Origin: Bedellia somnulentella
Lineage: Eukaryota > Arthropoda > Insecta > Lepidoptera > Bedelliidae
DNA: 64,000 bases
Reading direction: 5' to 3'
Assembly: GCA_963576735.1 (NCBI GenBank)
Contig: OY755174.1
Location: 6,696,001-6,760,000 of the forward strand
The translations under genes were made by a program, and so were the position numbers. Each line of letters opens with the position of its first letter. Position 1 is the stretch's first letter. The notes under the pieces were generated by a model. The model was not told the origin of the DNA. It made no database searches and was given only the letters and a program-made list of their open reading frames with translations. Of the stretch, positions 1 through 11,355 are shown in pieces.

Positions 1-596
1 AACGGTCAGTGTAGGGGGCAGCACCGGGCCGCCGCCGCAGCGCCAAACTACTATCCGTATCTGTACTTACTAAAGATATTTTCATTTCTGAACATAAAAA
101 CTTGGTATATTTGTTTCATGATTCTTATGAACAATTAAAAAGGAATTTTTGGAACTCAACACCTAACGGGTTGATATAGCAAATGAAAGTTAATATAGAG
201 TTTTTTTTTTACATTTTATAATAAAACTTGGTGCGATTGAATTTATGAAATCCATCTATCAATCATTCATGAGTATATGCTAACAACCATAAATGCCTTA
301 AAAGTGTAGCCAGAGGTAAGGTATTCAAAAGGGTATTCAGAGATGCTAATTCTTCATCCAATTTTGGAAATAGATTAATAAAAGATAGTTTAAACAAGGT
401 TGTTAGTGATGCTTCACAAACTGAATCGCCCAACAATCACTTAAAAAGTCTCGATGTCCTTTATGTCATTAACAACGCCCGCGGGATTATAAATATAAAA
501 CACAGAGTTGAGATAGTGTTTCGGTATTTTGGTATTATGTAAACTGGATGCAAAAAATGAAGTCCACGCCGGCGAAGTCGCGGGGCAAAAAGCTAG
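1..596 (+). repeat. Composite tRNA/Helitron-like element, copy 1 (3' part)
   Basis: The first 540 bases recur almost unchanged at 894-1380, and in reverse at 24828-25505. The 3' end (about 541-596) has a short GC-rich dyad followed by AAAAAG and CTAG, next to a T. That is the arrangement expected of a Helitron 3' terminus. Positions 301-456 hold a diverged reverse copy of the 240-bp interspersed repeat (family B). The 5' part lies outside the window. The Helitron assignment is inference. Confidence 0.55.
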
Positions 597-635
597 TATG
601 AAATAAAGCGTAATAAAAATTTGACACCGCCCCGG

Positions 636-1390
636 TAACGGCTCCGTGGCGTAGCGGTATAACTAACTACTATGAATATTTAATTAGAACTATTATGAAT
701 CAATCGTCCCGGGTTCATATCTCAGGTATTTCAATCTTTTTGTAAAAAAAAAAGTTTTGTTAGCTTAAAATAGCACTATATATAATAATAGCAAGCACTA
801 TCCCTTCAATTTAGCGATTATTTTGGATGGAGATCCACCACTAATCATCCCTATATTGCCGAGCAATCGCTGCAAGTTCTCCCAATATCATCAACGGTCA
901 GTGTAGGGGGCAGCACCGGGCCGCCGCCGCAGCGCCAAACTACTATCCGTATCTGTACTTACTAAAGATATTTTCATTTCTGAACATAAAAACTTGGTAT
1001 ATTTGTTTCATGGGTTGATATAGCAAATGAAAGTTAATATAGAGTTTTTTTTTACATTTTATAATAAAACTTGGTGCGATTGAATTTATGAAATCCATCT
1101 ATCAATCATTCATGAGTATATGCTAACAACCATAAATGCCATAAAAGTGTAGCCAGAGGTAAGGTATTCAAAAGGGTATTCAGAGATGCTAATTCTTCAT
1201 CCAATTTTGGAAATAGATTAATAAAAGATAGTTTAAACAAGGTTGTTAGTGATGCTTCACAAACTGAATCGCCCAACAATCACTTAAAAAGTCTCGATGT
1301 CCTTTATGTCATTAACAACGCCCGCGGGATTATAAATATAAAACACAGAGTTGAGATAGTGTTTCGGTATTTTGGTATTATCATGGTATA
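636..1390 (+). repeat. Composite tRNA/Helitron-like element, copy 2 (3' truncated)
   Basis: It starts with a tRNA-like head: TGGCGTAGCGG near 652 fits the A box of a pol III promoter, and GGGTTCATATC near 711 is a degenerate B box. The body then repeats copy 1 from 894 to about 1380 and loses similarity before the hairpin/CTAG end. The same order (head, body, family-B-like module) is seen in reverse at 25708-24828, so the head belongs to the element. Confidence 0.5.
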
Positions 1391-2167
1391 CCATCTCATA
1401 CAAAATGTTTTTAGTTACCTCTTCGCTCAATAGATGGAGTTAAGATATAGTCGACTTTTAAAATAAAAACTTAAAGTGGCTAATAATCGTTTAAAAAGCC
1501 AAAAGACAGTTAGATAAATATAACATGGTAATTTATTTTGTCACTTAATACCATAAAACATAAATTATTACAATTAGAAGCAAAATATAAAAAAAAACTG
1601 TATTTTCGTTTTTATGAAATTGTATTCCCAAATGATTATTGTAGAACTACGTCTATTTAAGGGCGTCCCCCGAAAAAGTAAGAACCTTGAAACGGCATTT
1701 GGGCTTGCCCCCTGCCGTCTCCTCACCTTTAATCAAACTCGTAAAATAAGCCATCTAGTGGCCTCACTAGTAACTATTATAACCATAAATTAAGCGCCAT
1801 CTACGGAAATAGTCTCGTACTACGTTGTAGAATTGCGACATTCGTATCGATATTATAATGATGTCTCGCTTGGATGAATATATTTTGTAATTAAAATAAC
1901 TGAAACAAAAACTTGAATATCACAAAACTATTTTTTATGACACCTTCGGAATATAGGAGGGGAATGTCGAGAAGAAAACTCATGATAGTAGGTTTCATGT
2001 GACACCAAGTAAAAGGGGATTATGTTATTCTTAGCCGGCACAAAAAAGTGATCGTGGATTGCAGTAGAAATAACGTAACGTGCTATTATCGCAACGTCCA
2101 AAAATCACACTTGAATAAAAAATCGGCACAAATTATAAAACAGGAGAAAGCATTTAGTAAATACTAC
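1391..2167. other. No gene seen
   Basis: AT-rich sequence with no convincing coding frame or recognised repeat. The piece at 1665-1750 (C-rich runs, then a 'gccatctagtggc' style motif) looks like old transposon sequence but I cannot name it. Confidence 0.4.
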
Positions 2168-2250
2168 CAGTCGCCTCTTACGTACACCCACCGGCACCGG
2201 AAAAAATGGGGTAGTGCTATTCCAAACCGACAACTACACAGCAATAATAT
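2168..2250 (-). repeat. Family B interspersed repeat, head fragment
   Basis: Reverse-strand copy of the head of a 240-bp repeat seen at least 14 times in the window. Its marks are CGCCTCTTACGTACACCCAC followed by GGGGTAGTGCTATTC and a GCCGACA-type end. The short reading frame across 2048-2254 is a by-product of this repeat. Confidence 0.7.
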
Positions 2251-2362
2251 ATAATTCATAATAATAATTCATACATATATACTTGGTTATAGTTTCTTGT
2301 TAGAAGGAGACTATAAATATGCGTCTTTTGTATTTGTTTATTTACTTAATTAGAGGTTTGCT

Positions 2363-2533
2363 CTTTAAGGGATTTTTGGGCGATGCGGTTGGTGACCCAT
2401 CACCCATCACCAACAACCTTTATTCTACCATCTTTTTCCCACTCAACTTCCAAAAGTGGCTGAGGAATTTTTAATTTCTCAGCTCTGGCTACCCCTTTTA
2501 GGGATTTATAGCCGTTAGTATATGTATGTATGT
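2363..2533 (+). repeat. Family B interspersed repeat, tail part
   Basis: Runs from TTTTTGGGCGATGCGGTTGG through CCACTCAACTTCCAAAAGTG to the tail ATATGTATGTATGT. It lies head-to-head with the fragment at 2168-2250, about 110 bp away. Confidence 0.75.
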
Positions 2534-4077
2534 TGCTCAAAAGTATTTTGTTCAATTGGAAATTTTCGATTTTCTGCACATGTTTATTTCCTTTATTTAA
2601 TTTTCCGTCGTTATTATAAGGTAAAAAATACTTTTAATCTTTGGTTATACTAAACTATGTAATAAAGGGTATTTTAAAAGAAAAGCAAACAACTTACTGT
2701 TTTATCTAATTAAAAACACTAGCCGTGTTATACAAAGATTTCTCCTTATCGATATAGTGGGATGAGTATACGCAAAAATATAAATAATTATTTCATAAAT
2801 TAGTATAAAGCTTATTTGATTGAGTTATTTTTTCACAGTTGTTTACAAAATGCAAAGTTCAATGAAAGTCTAAAAATTTATAAATATCAGCTTACTCTAT
2901 CAATTCACCTTGACGAGACGGTTGAGTGGTTGCGAATTTATTTGAACCTACTCATCCCCTCGCAAAGCTATACATTTTCGAAGTATAAACTAGAATTATT
3001 AGCACATTAATAAAATAAAATGAATCAAGATAATTTATTCGAAGAACGGTTTGAATGCACATATTTAATATATTCTATTTCATTTTAAAAAAAGTTGAAA
3101 TATTACAAAAAAGATATGTAAAAATATCACATAAATTTAAAGCAAAACGATAATAATTGTTTCAGCTAGATTTACGGAACATTAGGGTAATACGAGCGTA
3201 TTCACAAAACAGAACAATCCGCAGTATTTTTAATAATGCATTTATCATCATTACCGAACGAAAATAAAGACAAAATTATTTTACCTGTAAAGAAATAAAC
3301 AAAAAGCACATGCCGAGCCGAAGATTTGAACTCACGCCCTCACCTATGGCGCATAGCACATCACACGTTGGACCATTTCGTTCTTACGTAGTAGGTTGAA
3401 ATTAACGATAATATTACGATTGAGACAAACTTATAATGAAAGGTGAAACAAGCGACTATGTTGCGCACAACCAAAATAAATTATCAAAAAAGCGCGGGAA
3501 GCGGCAAGCAGCCATATTACAGAAAAATCCGACACAAGCTCTGCGCATGAAGGCTAACAGCCATCTGCCACCCGTTCTCCGCGCAGGGACCCGCAATTGA
3601 AATTTAGGAAAAAAGCTTTGTAACTCCATAATTAGGATAAAAAGACTAGAAAATTATCACTACAATGATAGATTACTCAGTTGTCTACGCAAATGATAGG
3701 TAATCGATAACATATATGCAGTATTCTGACTGCAGTATCAGATTTTACGATAAAAAAGGCCCCCACAATTATTTTTTTTTCTTTGTCAATTATTATCAAA
3801 AACAAAATATGAACCGTCATTTTTGAAGATAAGATATTGAACTTGAACATATATTTTATTTAGAGTGTGATTGCTTTATTGAGCGGATTTTATTGAGTTT
3901 GAAAACTACCAAAATCAGTGAACTTTTCGAGGGAGGCCCTTAACTAAAATGTTTAGTGATTTCAACTACTGACAATAGATGGCGCCAAATTGAGATGGTG
4001 TTTATTGACGTATCTTACTTGTTTTGATTTGCGTCCACCCAAGTAATCGAATTGGTGATAATTGTCGACTTAAAATA
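2534..4077. other. No gene seen; one tRNA-like remnant
   Basis: AT-rich DNA without a supportable gene. At about 3308-3385 a stretch (GATTTGAACTCACGCC, then GGCGCATAGCACA) resembles a decayed tRNA-derived SINE head on the minus strand. Confidence 0.4.
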
Positions 4078-4150
4078 ACACTACCCTATTACTACTCGTG
4101 GGTGATTGCAAGAGGCGACTCACGGGGTATAGGGGTTTTTTAAGTGATTT
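4078..4150 (+). repeat. Family B repeat, diverged head fragment
   Basis: ACTACTCGTGGGTG, AAGAGGCGACT and the following G/T-rich run match the head of family B on the plus strand; the tail is missing. The 85 bp after it (about 4180-4265) resemble 32826-32918 (GTTTGGACCAA, GTTTGCCA, CGATAGTCTCT), another old dispersed sequence. Confidence 0.5.
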
Positions 4151-4371
4151 TAATTTTTTAACGACCTCGGCGTACACGTTTGGACCAAAAAGAGACTGTG
4201 CTTAAAAAGACAAGTGTCCCAAGTTTGCCATGGCCGTACAAAGTGGCGATCGATAGTCTCTAACTATCCCAATGTGAACTAACGGCGTGAGAATATACAT
4301 GTAATTTTAATTCCTGCCGCATCGCTCAAAAATAACCTTGTTCCAATTCTTATCACTATTTTTTAGCCGTG

Positions 4372-4602
4372 TAGTGTCGGATTAGAATGTCGCTGCCCCA
4401 TTTCTTCCGATGGCTGAACGTAAGGGGCGACTTACGGTATTGGGGCTTTTAAGGGATTTTTGGAGGCCCATCACTAACGATAATTTATTTATACCATTTT
4501 CTCCCCTATCAACTTTTAAATGTGACTGAGGAGTTTCTAGCTCTGAAGCTCTGGCTACCCCTTCTTGGGATTTATAGCCGTGAGTATATGTATGTATGTT
4601 AT
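4372..4602 (+). repeat. Family B interspersed repeat, near full length
   Basis: Full order of the family: GTGTCGG...AGAATGTCGCT head, GGTATTGGGGCTTTTAAGGG, ACTTTTAAATGTGACTGAGG, then GGCTACCCCTTCTTGGGATT and the ATGTATGTATGT tail. The minus-strand reading frame at 4382-4666 is a shadow of it. Confidence 0.8.
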
Positions 4603-4654
4603 TTTTATATCTGTTAGTACTTTGTTGTAGAAAGTTGATTTTTAGTGTTAGTAC

Positions 4655-4790
4655 CCCTGCCTGCACTACCGTCGGGGATTTGCGGTGTGAACGTTTGAAT
4701 CAATATTAATAACTCAGTGATTGACTTTTTCGAAGCTTTGGCTACCCCTTCTAGGGATTTATAGTCGTAAGTATATTTATGTATGTAATG
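4655..4790 (+). repeat. Fragments of SINE A 3' end and family B tail
   Basis: 4660-4700 matches the last 40 bp of SINE family A (GTCGGGGATTTGCGGTGTGA). 4728-4788 is a second family B tail (GGCTACCCCTTCTAGGGATT, ending in ATTTATGTATGTA). Confidence 0.6.
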
Positions 4791-4995
4791 ATGTTTTTTT
4801 TTTTAAAACAGCCAGGTATACAGCATTTTGCATGATGATTAAACAATGAGATTTATATTTTCTGTTACTCCAACGGTATGAGAAATAATAATAATCACGC
4901 AAGATTGATAAATACTTTTTACAAATAGGATAAGTATTCTGTACTGAAGGTGTAGCGCGTAGGTACCTAGATAAAATAAAATTAGTAGTTTAATG

Positions 4996-5232
4996 ACGGC
5001 TTAGTAGCTCAGTGGGTAGAACACTGCTTATCTTGCAGACGACTAGTTTTCTAACCCTGGGACATTGTATTTGTACAATACGGCGATGGGCCTGTCCCCT
5101 ATCACGTGAGTACACTGTCCGAGCATAACGTGGGTACTCTGAACACCCGGTGACAATGTCACGTGAATATCGGAAGTGTTGATACCACTGCCGACCCCGT
5201 TCGGGGATATTCGGCGCTAACGTTTGAGTTGG
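4996..5232 (+). repeat. tRNA-derived SINE, family A (internally deleted)
   Basis: The head TAGCTCAGTGGGTAGAACAC is a good tRNA A-box region, with a B-box-like TTCTAACCCTGG 40 bp on. Compared with other copies it lacks about 110 bp after GGGAC. The 3' end is the family's TCGGGGATATTCGGCG. Confidence 0.75.
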
Positions 5233-5466
5233 AGTTAAATGTCCTTATGATTGCAGTTGAAACCAGCTATAGATTTTTTTTAATACTTCTCTAATAATAC
5301 TTTCAACATTTTCAAATTATTAGCCGCTTTATGTGGAGAATAGATTATAAAAGAACCATTAATTTTGGAAATGGGTTAACATTCGAGCCACATAACCCAG
5401 TAAAATTAATTATAATGTATTATAATATTAAGTGATAGACTAGTATAGTATTATATTATCTGTGGT

Positions 5467-5815
5467 GATAGCAACCGTGATAGACCAGTGGGTAGAACAA
5501 TCGGTTATCGTGCAAACGACTAGTGTTCAAATCCTGGGTCGGGCCTACACCAATTTGTCTTTTCTAAAGACATATGTGTGGTTAATTTATCGTGGTTGTT
5601 AACGGTGAGGGAAAACATCGTGAGGAAACCCACATACGTATTCGTACAAAACGGCGATATGCCTGCCCCCTATCAAGTGAGTACACTGTGCATGCAAAAC
5701 GTGGGTACTCTGAACAACAGGTGACAGAGTCACGAGATGTTCAGAAGTATTAGTACCTCTGCCAACCCTTTCGGGGATATTCGGCGTGAACGTTTATGTT
5801 TATGTTATGTTATGT
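5467..5815 (+). repeat. tRNA-derived SINE, family A (full length)
   Basis: tRNA-like head (GTGGGTAGAACAATCGG, then GTGTTCAAATCCTGGGTC), body with CAATTTGTCTTTTCTAAAG and GGTGAGGGAAAACATCGTGA, 3' end CTTTCGGGGATATTCGGCG, and a tail of repeated TTATG units instead of poly(A). Confidence 0.8.
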
Positions 5816-6047
5816 TATAATATTAAATGATACCATTTTGAGCTGACGTTTTAGTATAGTAATAACCAGAAGTTTGAATGCGACAAACCCACAGATGCTT
5901 GTGGAATGTCAGCTTGTGGAAGATTCATTTTTTTGATTAAATATTTGTGGTCTATCACCACATCGCCAACCAATCAATGAAATTAAACCCTCCAGCCACA
6001 AACTTTGTTCTATGCCTCAAACTAAACAACTCAAATCATTTAAACCT

Positions 6048-6105
6048 CATGTGGGGATTATAAATAACTAATAGATAAAGGAAAGAAAAATCTCGACACA
6101 ACGCT
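6048..6105. repeat. Fragment of the tRNA-SINE forming the 53.4-kb palindrome
   Basis: CATGTGGGGATTATAAATA followed by AAAGGAAAGAAAAATCTCGA matches the flank and outer arm of the palindrome at 53372-53570. It ends before the tRNA-like part. Confidence 0.5.
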
Positions 6106-6251
6106 CAATACCTCACTGACGGAATGATGCGGAGTAGTGCTATTATACGCCGCCACTACAGCACGAATACGTCTTGCACGATGTTATTAAATAAATAAAT
6201 GTGTTTATTCTGTTTATTTTATTTTAATAAACAGAATATCGTTCATTATTC

Positions 6252-6492
6252 ACACATTTATTTTCGGCAATAAATCCCTAGAAGGGGGAACCAGAGCCTA
6301 GGAATAAAAAATTCGTTCGCCAATTTTGGAACTTGTGTTGGGATAAGATTATAAAACAAAGATTTTTGATGGTGGGTCCCCAACAGAATCGCCTTAAAAT
6401 CACCCAAAAGCCCCAATACCTTTAGCCGTCTATTACGAACCATTACGGTAAGAAATGGGATAGTGCTATTCTAAGCCGACACATAGCAGAGA
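6252..6492 (-). repeat. Family B interspersed repeat, full length
   Basis: Reverse copy, from AATAAATCCCTAGAAGGGGG to TAGTGCTATTCTAAGCCGAC. It is more diverged than the copies at 30.6 and 52.6 kb. The short minus-strand frame at 6258-6443 lies inside it and is not a gene. Confidence 0.75.
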
Positions 6493-6835
6493 TGAATATC
6501 GACAACGACACTGTTAACATTACAAGCAAAAATATCTACAAACGGATGTAATACTCGTACGCAATTGGCCTTGTCGACGATTTTGTCCTTGACCTAGTCT
6601 TTGTCCTTGACCATATTTGCAAATTTGCACATAAACATTTAGTGAAAGAAAGTCATAAAGTAATAAAATCTGTCTCGCTTGTGTCGTGTTACCGAGGCGC
6701 CCCCGCCCCGCGCGCCCCGCAGCCGCCATTTCCTAATATTAGCCGAGTAAGATACCGGGCTTTGTTATCATTTGGTTTTTGTTTTTATCGCCATCTAGCG
6801 AACAATAAGGAACTAAAAAATAGCCCGCCGAATAA

Positions 6836-6872
6836 GGCTTCGTCCCCAGTAGGCAAACTGTTAGCCGCCGAC
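6836..6872 (+). repeat. Harbinger left terminal inverted repeat
   Basis: 37 bp beginning GGCTTCGTCCCCAGTAGG. It matches the reverse complement of 9624-9660 at 36 of 37 positions. Confidence 0.93.
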
Positions 6873-7185
6873 TAAGTTAGCGGCGTATCGGTTTAGTACG
6901 CCCTTCCATATATTTCAAATGGAGTGTTCACAGTTTGCTAGTTTTGCACTCACTGTACGCAGTTTGCAGCGTTACGCGCGCCGACTACCTTAGTGAGCGG
7001 CCGACTCCCACCAAAACCGGTTCCAGTCGGCGGCGGCGATTGGTTGTTCGCCGGGCGTAGTGACTCCGTTTGCTGCAAACTGATTATTCGGATAGTTGGA
7101 AAAAAGCTATCATCGTGATAGGACGTGTTTTTTTGCATCGCACTTAACTAATCTCAACGCACACACACATCACTGAAAATCCAAG

Positions 7186-9147
7186 ATGTCCTTTGATACG
7201 GAAAGGTTCATTAGTGAAATACAGAATAGACCATGCATATGGAACATGTCGAGTGAAGAATACAGCAACAGAGTATTAAAGCAGAGCAATTGGAATGAAG
7301 TCGCTGATATTATATACGATGATTGGCAAAACTTAGAAGAAAACACTAAACAAAAAAGAAGTAAGTTCCATTCTAATGAATTTATTATTTATTATACTTG
7401 TATCACTCACTACATAAAACAAAGTATCATTATTACATAGTATTTACGGCTTTACACACTCCGTTACACTATTTCTTCCTGTAGCTACAACTTACAAATA
7501 TTTATCTTGCCAGGGTAGCTTTCCTTCGTTAAGAAAATAGTTTTTAAAGTTTTCTCTTGTTAGTTTTCCAGAATTTGATACAGTAATAATTTGGCTCCTT
7601 GAACTTGTAAGAGTTGTTGAGGTGCGTCGCGAAATATGTGAATATTGTGGTTGTTCTCTTGCTATGACAAAATTATGTAAAATACAAACAGCTTTTACGA
7701 TAGCGATGGTTGTATTCACATTAGTAGCGATCGGTGTATGCAGAACTCTCCATTTGCTTGTTAGAATGCCGAATGCACATTCCACGCATCTCCTAGCTCG
7801 ACTATGACGATAATTGTAAATTCGCTCTTCCTTATTTAAACTTTTATTAGGAAAAGGCCTCAAGATATGCTTTTGTAATCCAAATGCCTCATCTCCAAGA
7901 AACACGAAAGGTTGGGGCAATCCATTTGAATTAGGCAATTTAGTTGAGTTAGGAATCTTCAGAGACCCACACGCCAATTTTTAGCCAAAACCACTTTCTT
8001 TAAATATATTACTGTCAGCATTTCGTCCGAAAGCACCTACATCAATAGCTATAAAAGAACAGTTTGCATCTGCTACGGCTAACAGAACAATTGAGAAGAA
8101 CTTCTTATAATTAAAATAGTTAGACCCACTTTTTGGTGGTTTTCTAACACGGATATGCTTGCCATCGATAGATCCTATACAATTAGGATAGTTGGTTTTT
8201 TTATAATATCGTTTTGCTATTTCTAGCCACAATTCTTCAGAAGGTTCCGGCATTTCCTGTGGCTGTAAAATATCCCATATAATGCATGCAGTTTCATTTA
8301 TTATTTTCGATACCGTCGATTTTCCAACAAGAAACTCTTGTGCAATTTTTCTGTAACTTAGTCCACTTGACAGGAATCTGGAAAGATTATAAAACTACCG
8401 ATTATTTCTGTTTCAGTAAAAGACCTCCAAAAAAAATGGAAGGGTTTGCGCAACTATCACACCAGAGAAAAAAATAAGGATTCCTCAGTCAAAAGCGGAA
8501 GTGGGGCAACAAAAAAACGCAAGACACCATACTTGGACATGTTACACTTTTTAAATGTTTCTAGAGCTAGCAACCAGACATCTGGCAATATTAGCGCCGA
8601 GACGTCTAGCGACAGTAGCGCTATTTTAGATGAAAATGATTCTACTGACTCGGTAGTTAATGTCAGTAGACCAAAAAAGATGACTGTGTTTCAAGAAGCT
8701 CTAATTAACTCGATGGAAAAAAAAAGAGAAAACGATCCAGATATGAGCTTTCTACTAAATATTTTACCGGAAATGAAGACAATGACCCCAACACAGAATT
8801 TTGAATTTCGGTTCGAAGTGATGAAAATTATTAAAAATATAAAATATAGTGTACATAATAATTATGACAGTGGTATTATGCCAACTGGATGGACGAATGC
8901 CTACCAGTACCCACATCAGTATGGCTATGCGAGTGGAAGCAGCAGTACACCAAATGTGCAAAACTACCCTCGAAACAGTCCATCACATAGCTCTACAGAG
9001 AACCCACATCAGTATGGCTATGCGAGTGGAAGCAGCAGTACACCAAATGTGCAAAACTACCCTCGAAACAGTCCATCACATAGCTCTACAGGTTCTTCAG
9101 CGGAAGTAGAAGACTATAAATGCGAAAGTGACTTTGTATTAAAATAA
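7186..9147 (+). CDS. Harbinger MADF/Myb-like DNA-binding protein (2 exons)
   Basis: Two exons, 7186-7360 and 8417-9147, with donor GAA|GTAAGT and acceptor TTTCAG|TAA. Joined length is 906 nt, giving 301 residues in one open frame. Residues 5-90 form a MADF domain: FISEIQNRPCIWN, then SNWNEVADII, then KDLQKKWKGLRNYH across the splice. In Harbinger elements this protein binds the transposon ends and helps bring the transposase into the nucleus. A basic patch (KKRK) follows. The C-terminal third is low-complexity (S, N, Y, P) and contains two copies of a 31-residue unit. No break is visible, unlike the transposase on the other strand. The exon join is inferred from frame and domain continuity. 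Confidence 0.85.
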
Positions 9148-9468
9148 AAATAACATATTTTTTAAAATCCTAAAGCGTTAATTATTTACTTACCTCAAAG
9201 TTATAGTAAGCCGTTCTTCGGGACATATTGTATCTCTTGTGATATTATTTTTAGCTATGTACGGGATTATAGAGTTCAACAATTCATCAAATGTATGAGA
9301 AGTCATATTGAAATAGTCGAAAAAATTATCTGGATGTTTCCTTAGTTCTGGGTAAAGAGTGTGAAATTGTCCAATGCTCAACCTTTTCTTGTATAATGGG
9401 TGAACCCAGTGTTTCCTTTTATCCTCTTTCAGCGCTTCTAAGACACCAATTACTTCAAAAATATCCAT
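7492..9468 (-). pseudogene. Harbinger transposase (DDE_Tnp_4), one stop codon
   Basis: Exon 1 runs 9468-9194 (first ATG; donor GAG|GTAAGT) and exon 2 runs 8377-7492 (acceptor CCAG|ATT). Joined length is 387 codons, normal for the family. All three catalytic acidic residues are present: D in SIDGKHIRV, D in DVGAFGRNADS, E in CVECAFGILTSKW. A helix-turn-helix-like stretch (GLSYRKIAQEFLVGKSTVS) precedes them. An in-frame TAA at 7983-7981, between the second D and the E, truncates the protein. It is one substitution away from a lysine codon, so a recent mutation or a base error is possible. The intron covers the second MADF exon on the opposite strand. Confidence 0.88.
8910..9091 (+). repeat. 93-bp tandem duplication inside the MADF gene
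   Basis: CCCACATCAGTATGGCTATG starts at 8910 and again at 9003. The two units look identical over nearly 90 bp and keep the reading frame, adding one extra 31-residue copy. Confidence 0.9.
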
Positions 9469-9623
9469 CGTGACCAACACAACCACTCCCTTCGTACAAC
9501 AAAAGTAAAGTGATAATTCAGTCGGTCGGCTAAACTCTTACAGTTTGCTTGCGACGCACGAAAATTGATTTGAGTCTGCAGCTAACTCAAATTTCAGTTC
9601 GCTGCAAATTTGCGGCTCACTCT

Positions 9624-9660
9624 GTCGGCGGCTAACAGTTTGCCTACTGGGGACGCAGCC
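9624..9660 (-). repeat. Harbinger right terminal inverted repeat
   Basis: 37 bp ending CCTACTGGGGACGCAGCC; partner of 6836-6872, followed directly by the TAA duplication. Confidence 0.93.
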
Positions 9661-9663
9661 TAA

Positions 9664-11155
9664 GGGTATTTAAGCACATCACATTTCGTTGTATGGGATT
9701 GGGTATCTGTACTAGTATAGTATTATATTATCTGTGCCTATAATATATGAGTATGGAAAAGGTGTGGGTGAAGGTTCGCTCGTGATTTGTATAGTCCTCT
9801 CTGCACTCTCGTGATTTGAACACTCTGTTTTTAACTATTCACCTAAGCAATGGCGTGTAGTTGTCTTTTTTTTAAAACTATTATGATATGTATGAAGAAA
9901 CATAATTATCTTGCGAAAAACTATCTAGGTAAAAAGCGGGTACCCTGAAATCCAGGTGATCGAAATGATACGTGATGATCAGAAAAATTAGCACTTCGGC
10001 CACTCTTTCAGGGATTTAGGATGTGCACGTTGAGTTTTTTTATTGTGTATAGATGATGTGATTTATAAAGTAAAAATGCCAAAATACATTTATATGTTTA
10101 TTCAAAATTTATTACAGAATATAGACCATACAGTCATAAATGGCAGTGAAGTCATATCACTTATTAAAAATATAGATATTTTTTACAGAGAACCTAGCCA
10201 ATGCGGACATCCAACACTACTCTTGACAATGTGGAATACCTTCCAATCTACGTCACAACACATCAATAAACACTGCAGATAAACAACAATCAGAGTCAAG
10301 AGTTTACTACACTGTCGCATTTAGAAAAATATCTTGATTCAAATTAGGATTTTTGGTCCCATCATAAAATCTACTCAAAAAATATATTCTCTAAAGTCGA
10401 TTTTACAACAACCTGTAAAGATCGGAATTTGAATCGAGCGATTATTGTAAAATACTCGCGCCTTTGATATACTTTACATTCAATGCCTAAATTAAGCCAT
10501 CTATATAACATCAATCCACGGGAACAATCAGTTTCGTCTACGATTCAAAAAAACAATTTTTAATTGGATAAAAATACTTGAGGTAAAATACTAAATCAAT
10601 TAATTACCTACCAAAATACATAATTTAGAGACGATAAAACAGGTACTCGAACAACAATCGGAGGAAACCGTCCCCTTTCTTCCTCACACGAGATAACTTC
10701 AATCAATATCGATCGTGGGAGAAAGACATGAGAGTCAAATTAATTTAACAAATCAGACATTCGTGATGATAAATTTTACTATTCGCTTACACGTAAACAT
10801 TCTTTGGATCATCGCAGCACTGTACACCGGGCTCTGCTAAAACACAGGACCTCATCCGTGCGAGACACTAACTTAAACTATTATTAACTAAAATCGATAC
10901 ACAAAAAAATAGACGCACACGTCGGCGCGCATAAATAAATAAATATATGTACTCTATTTAAAATAACATTCGAATCGAGGTGAACACCTGAGCACTGACA
11001 CGCGGCCGGCCTCGCTACTCTACCGATAAGACACATTTCGTCGGTTCAATTGACGCGGTTTATACTCAATAAGTGATCGGGGCTTGCAAAAATACTTTAT
11101 ATTAGAATTTAATTAGAGCGAATATATTCGGCCCGGCGACGCGCGCAATCAGTCG
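9664..11155. other. No gene seen; SINE A remnant
   Basis: Expected to be Utx intron or downstream sequence on the minus strand; no exon could be recognised. About 9940-10035 is a decayed 3' end of SINE family A (CACTCTTTCAGGGATTTAGG). 10600-11155 is unique, moderately GC-rich sequence that abuts the gap. The plus-strand frame at 10043-10282 has no recognisable homology. Confidence 0.4.
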
Positions 11156-11355
11156 NNNNNNNNNNNNNNNNNNNNNNNNNNNNNNNNNNNNNNNNNNNNN
11201 NNNNNNNNNNNNNNNNNNNNNNNNNNNNNNNNNNNNNNNNNNNNNNNNNNNNNNNNNNNNNNNNNNNNNNNNNNNNNNNNNNNNNNNNNNNNNNNNNNNN
11301 NNNNNNNNNNNNNNNNNNNNNNNNNNNNNNNNNNNNNNNNNNNNNNNNNNNNNNN
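11156..11355. other. Assembly gap, 200 Ns
   Basis: Exactly 200 unknown bases; the round number suggests a placeholder rather than a measured length. It lies where the next Utx exons could be. Confidence 1.

Larger units (their letters stand above)
6836..9660. mobile_element. PIF/Harbinger DNA transposon, complete
   Basis: A 2825-bp element with 37-bp terminal inverted repeats (one mismatch) starting GGCTTCGTCCCC and flanked by a TAA duplication (6833-6835 and 9661-9663). This matches the 3-bp TWA target preference of the superfamily. It carries the two genes typical of it in opposite directions: a MADF DNA-binding protein on plus and a DDE transposase on minus. The transposase intron holds the second MADF exon. 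Only one inactivating change is seen, so the insertion looks young. Confidence 0.93.

Noticed and set aside
10043..10282. 79-codon plus-strand frame
   Set aside because: AT-rich, starts from TTG/GTG-type codon, no family resemblance.
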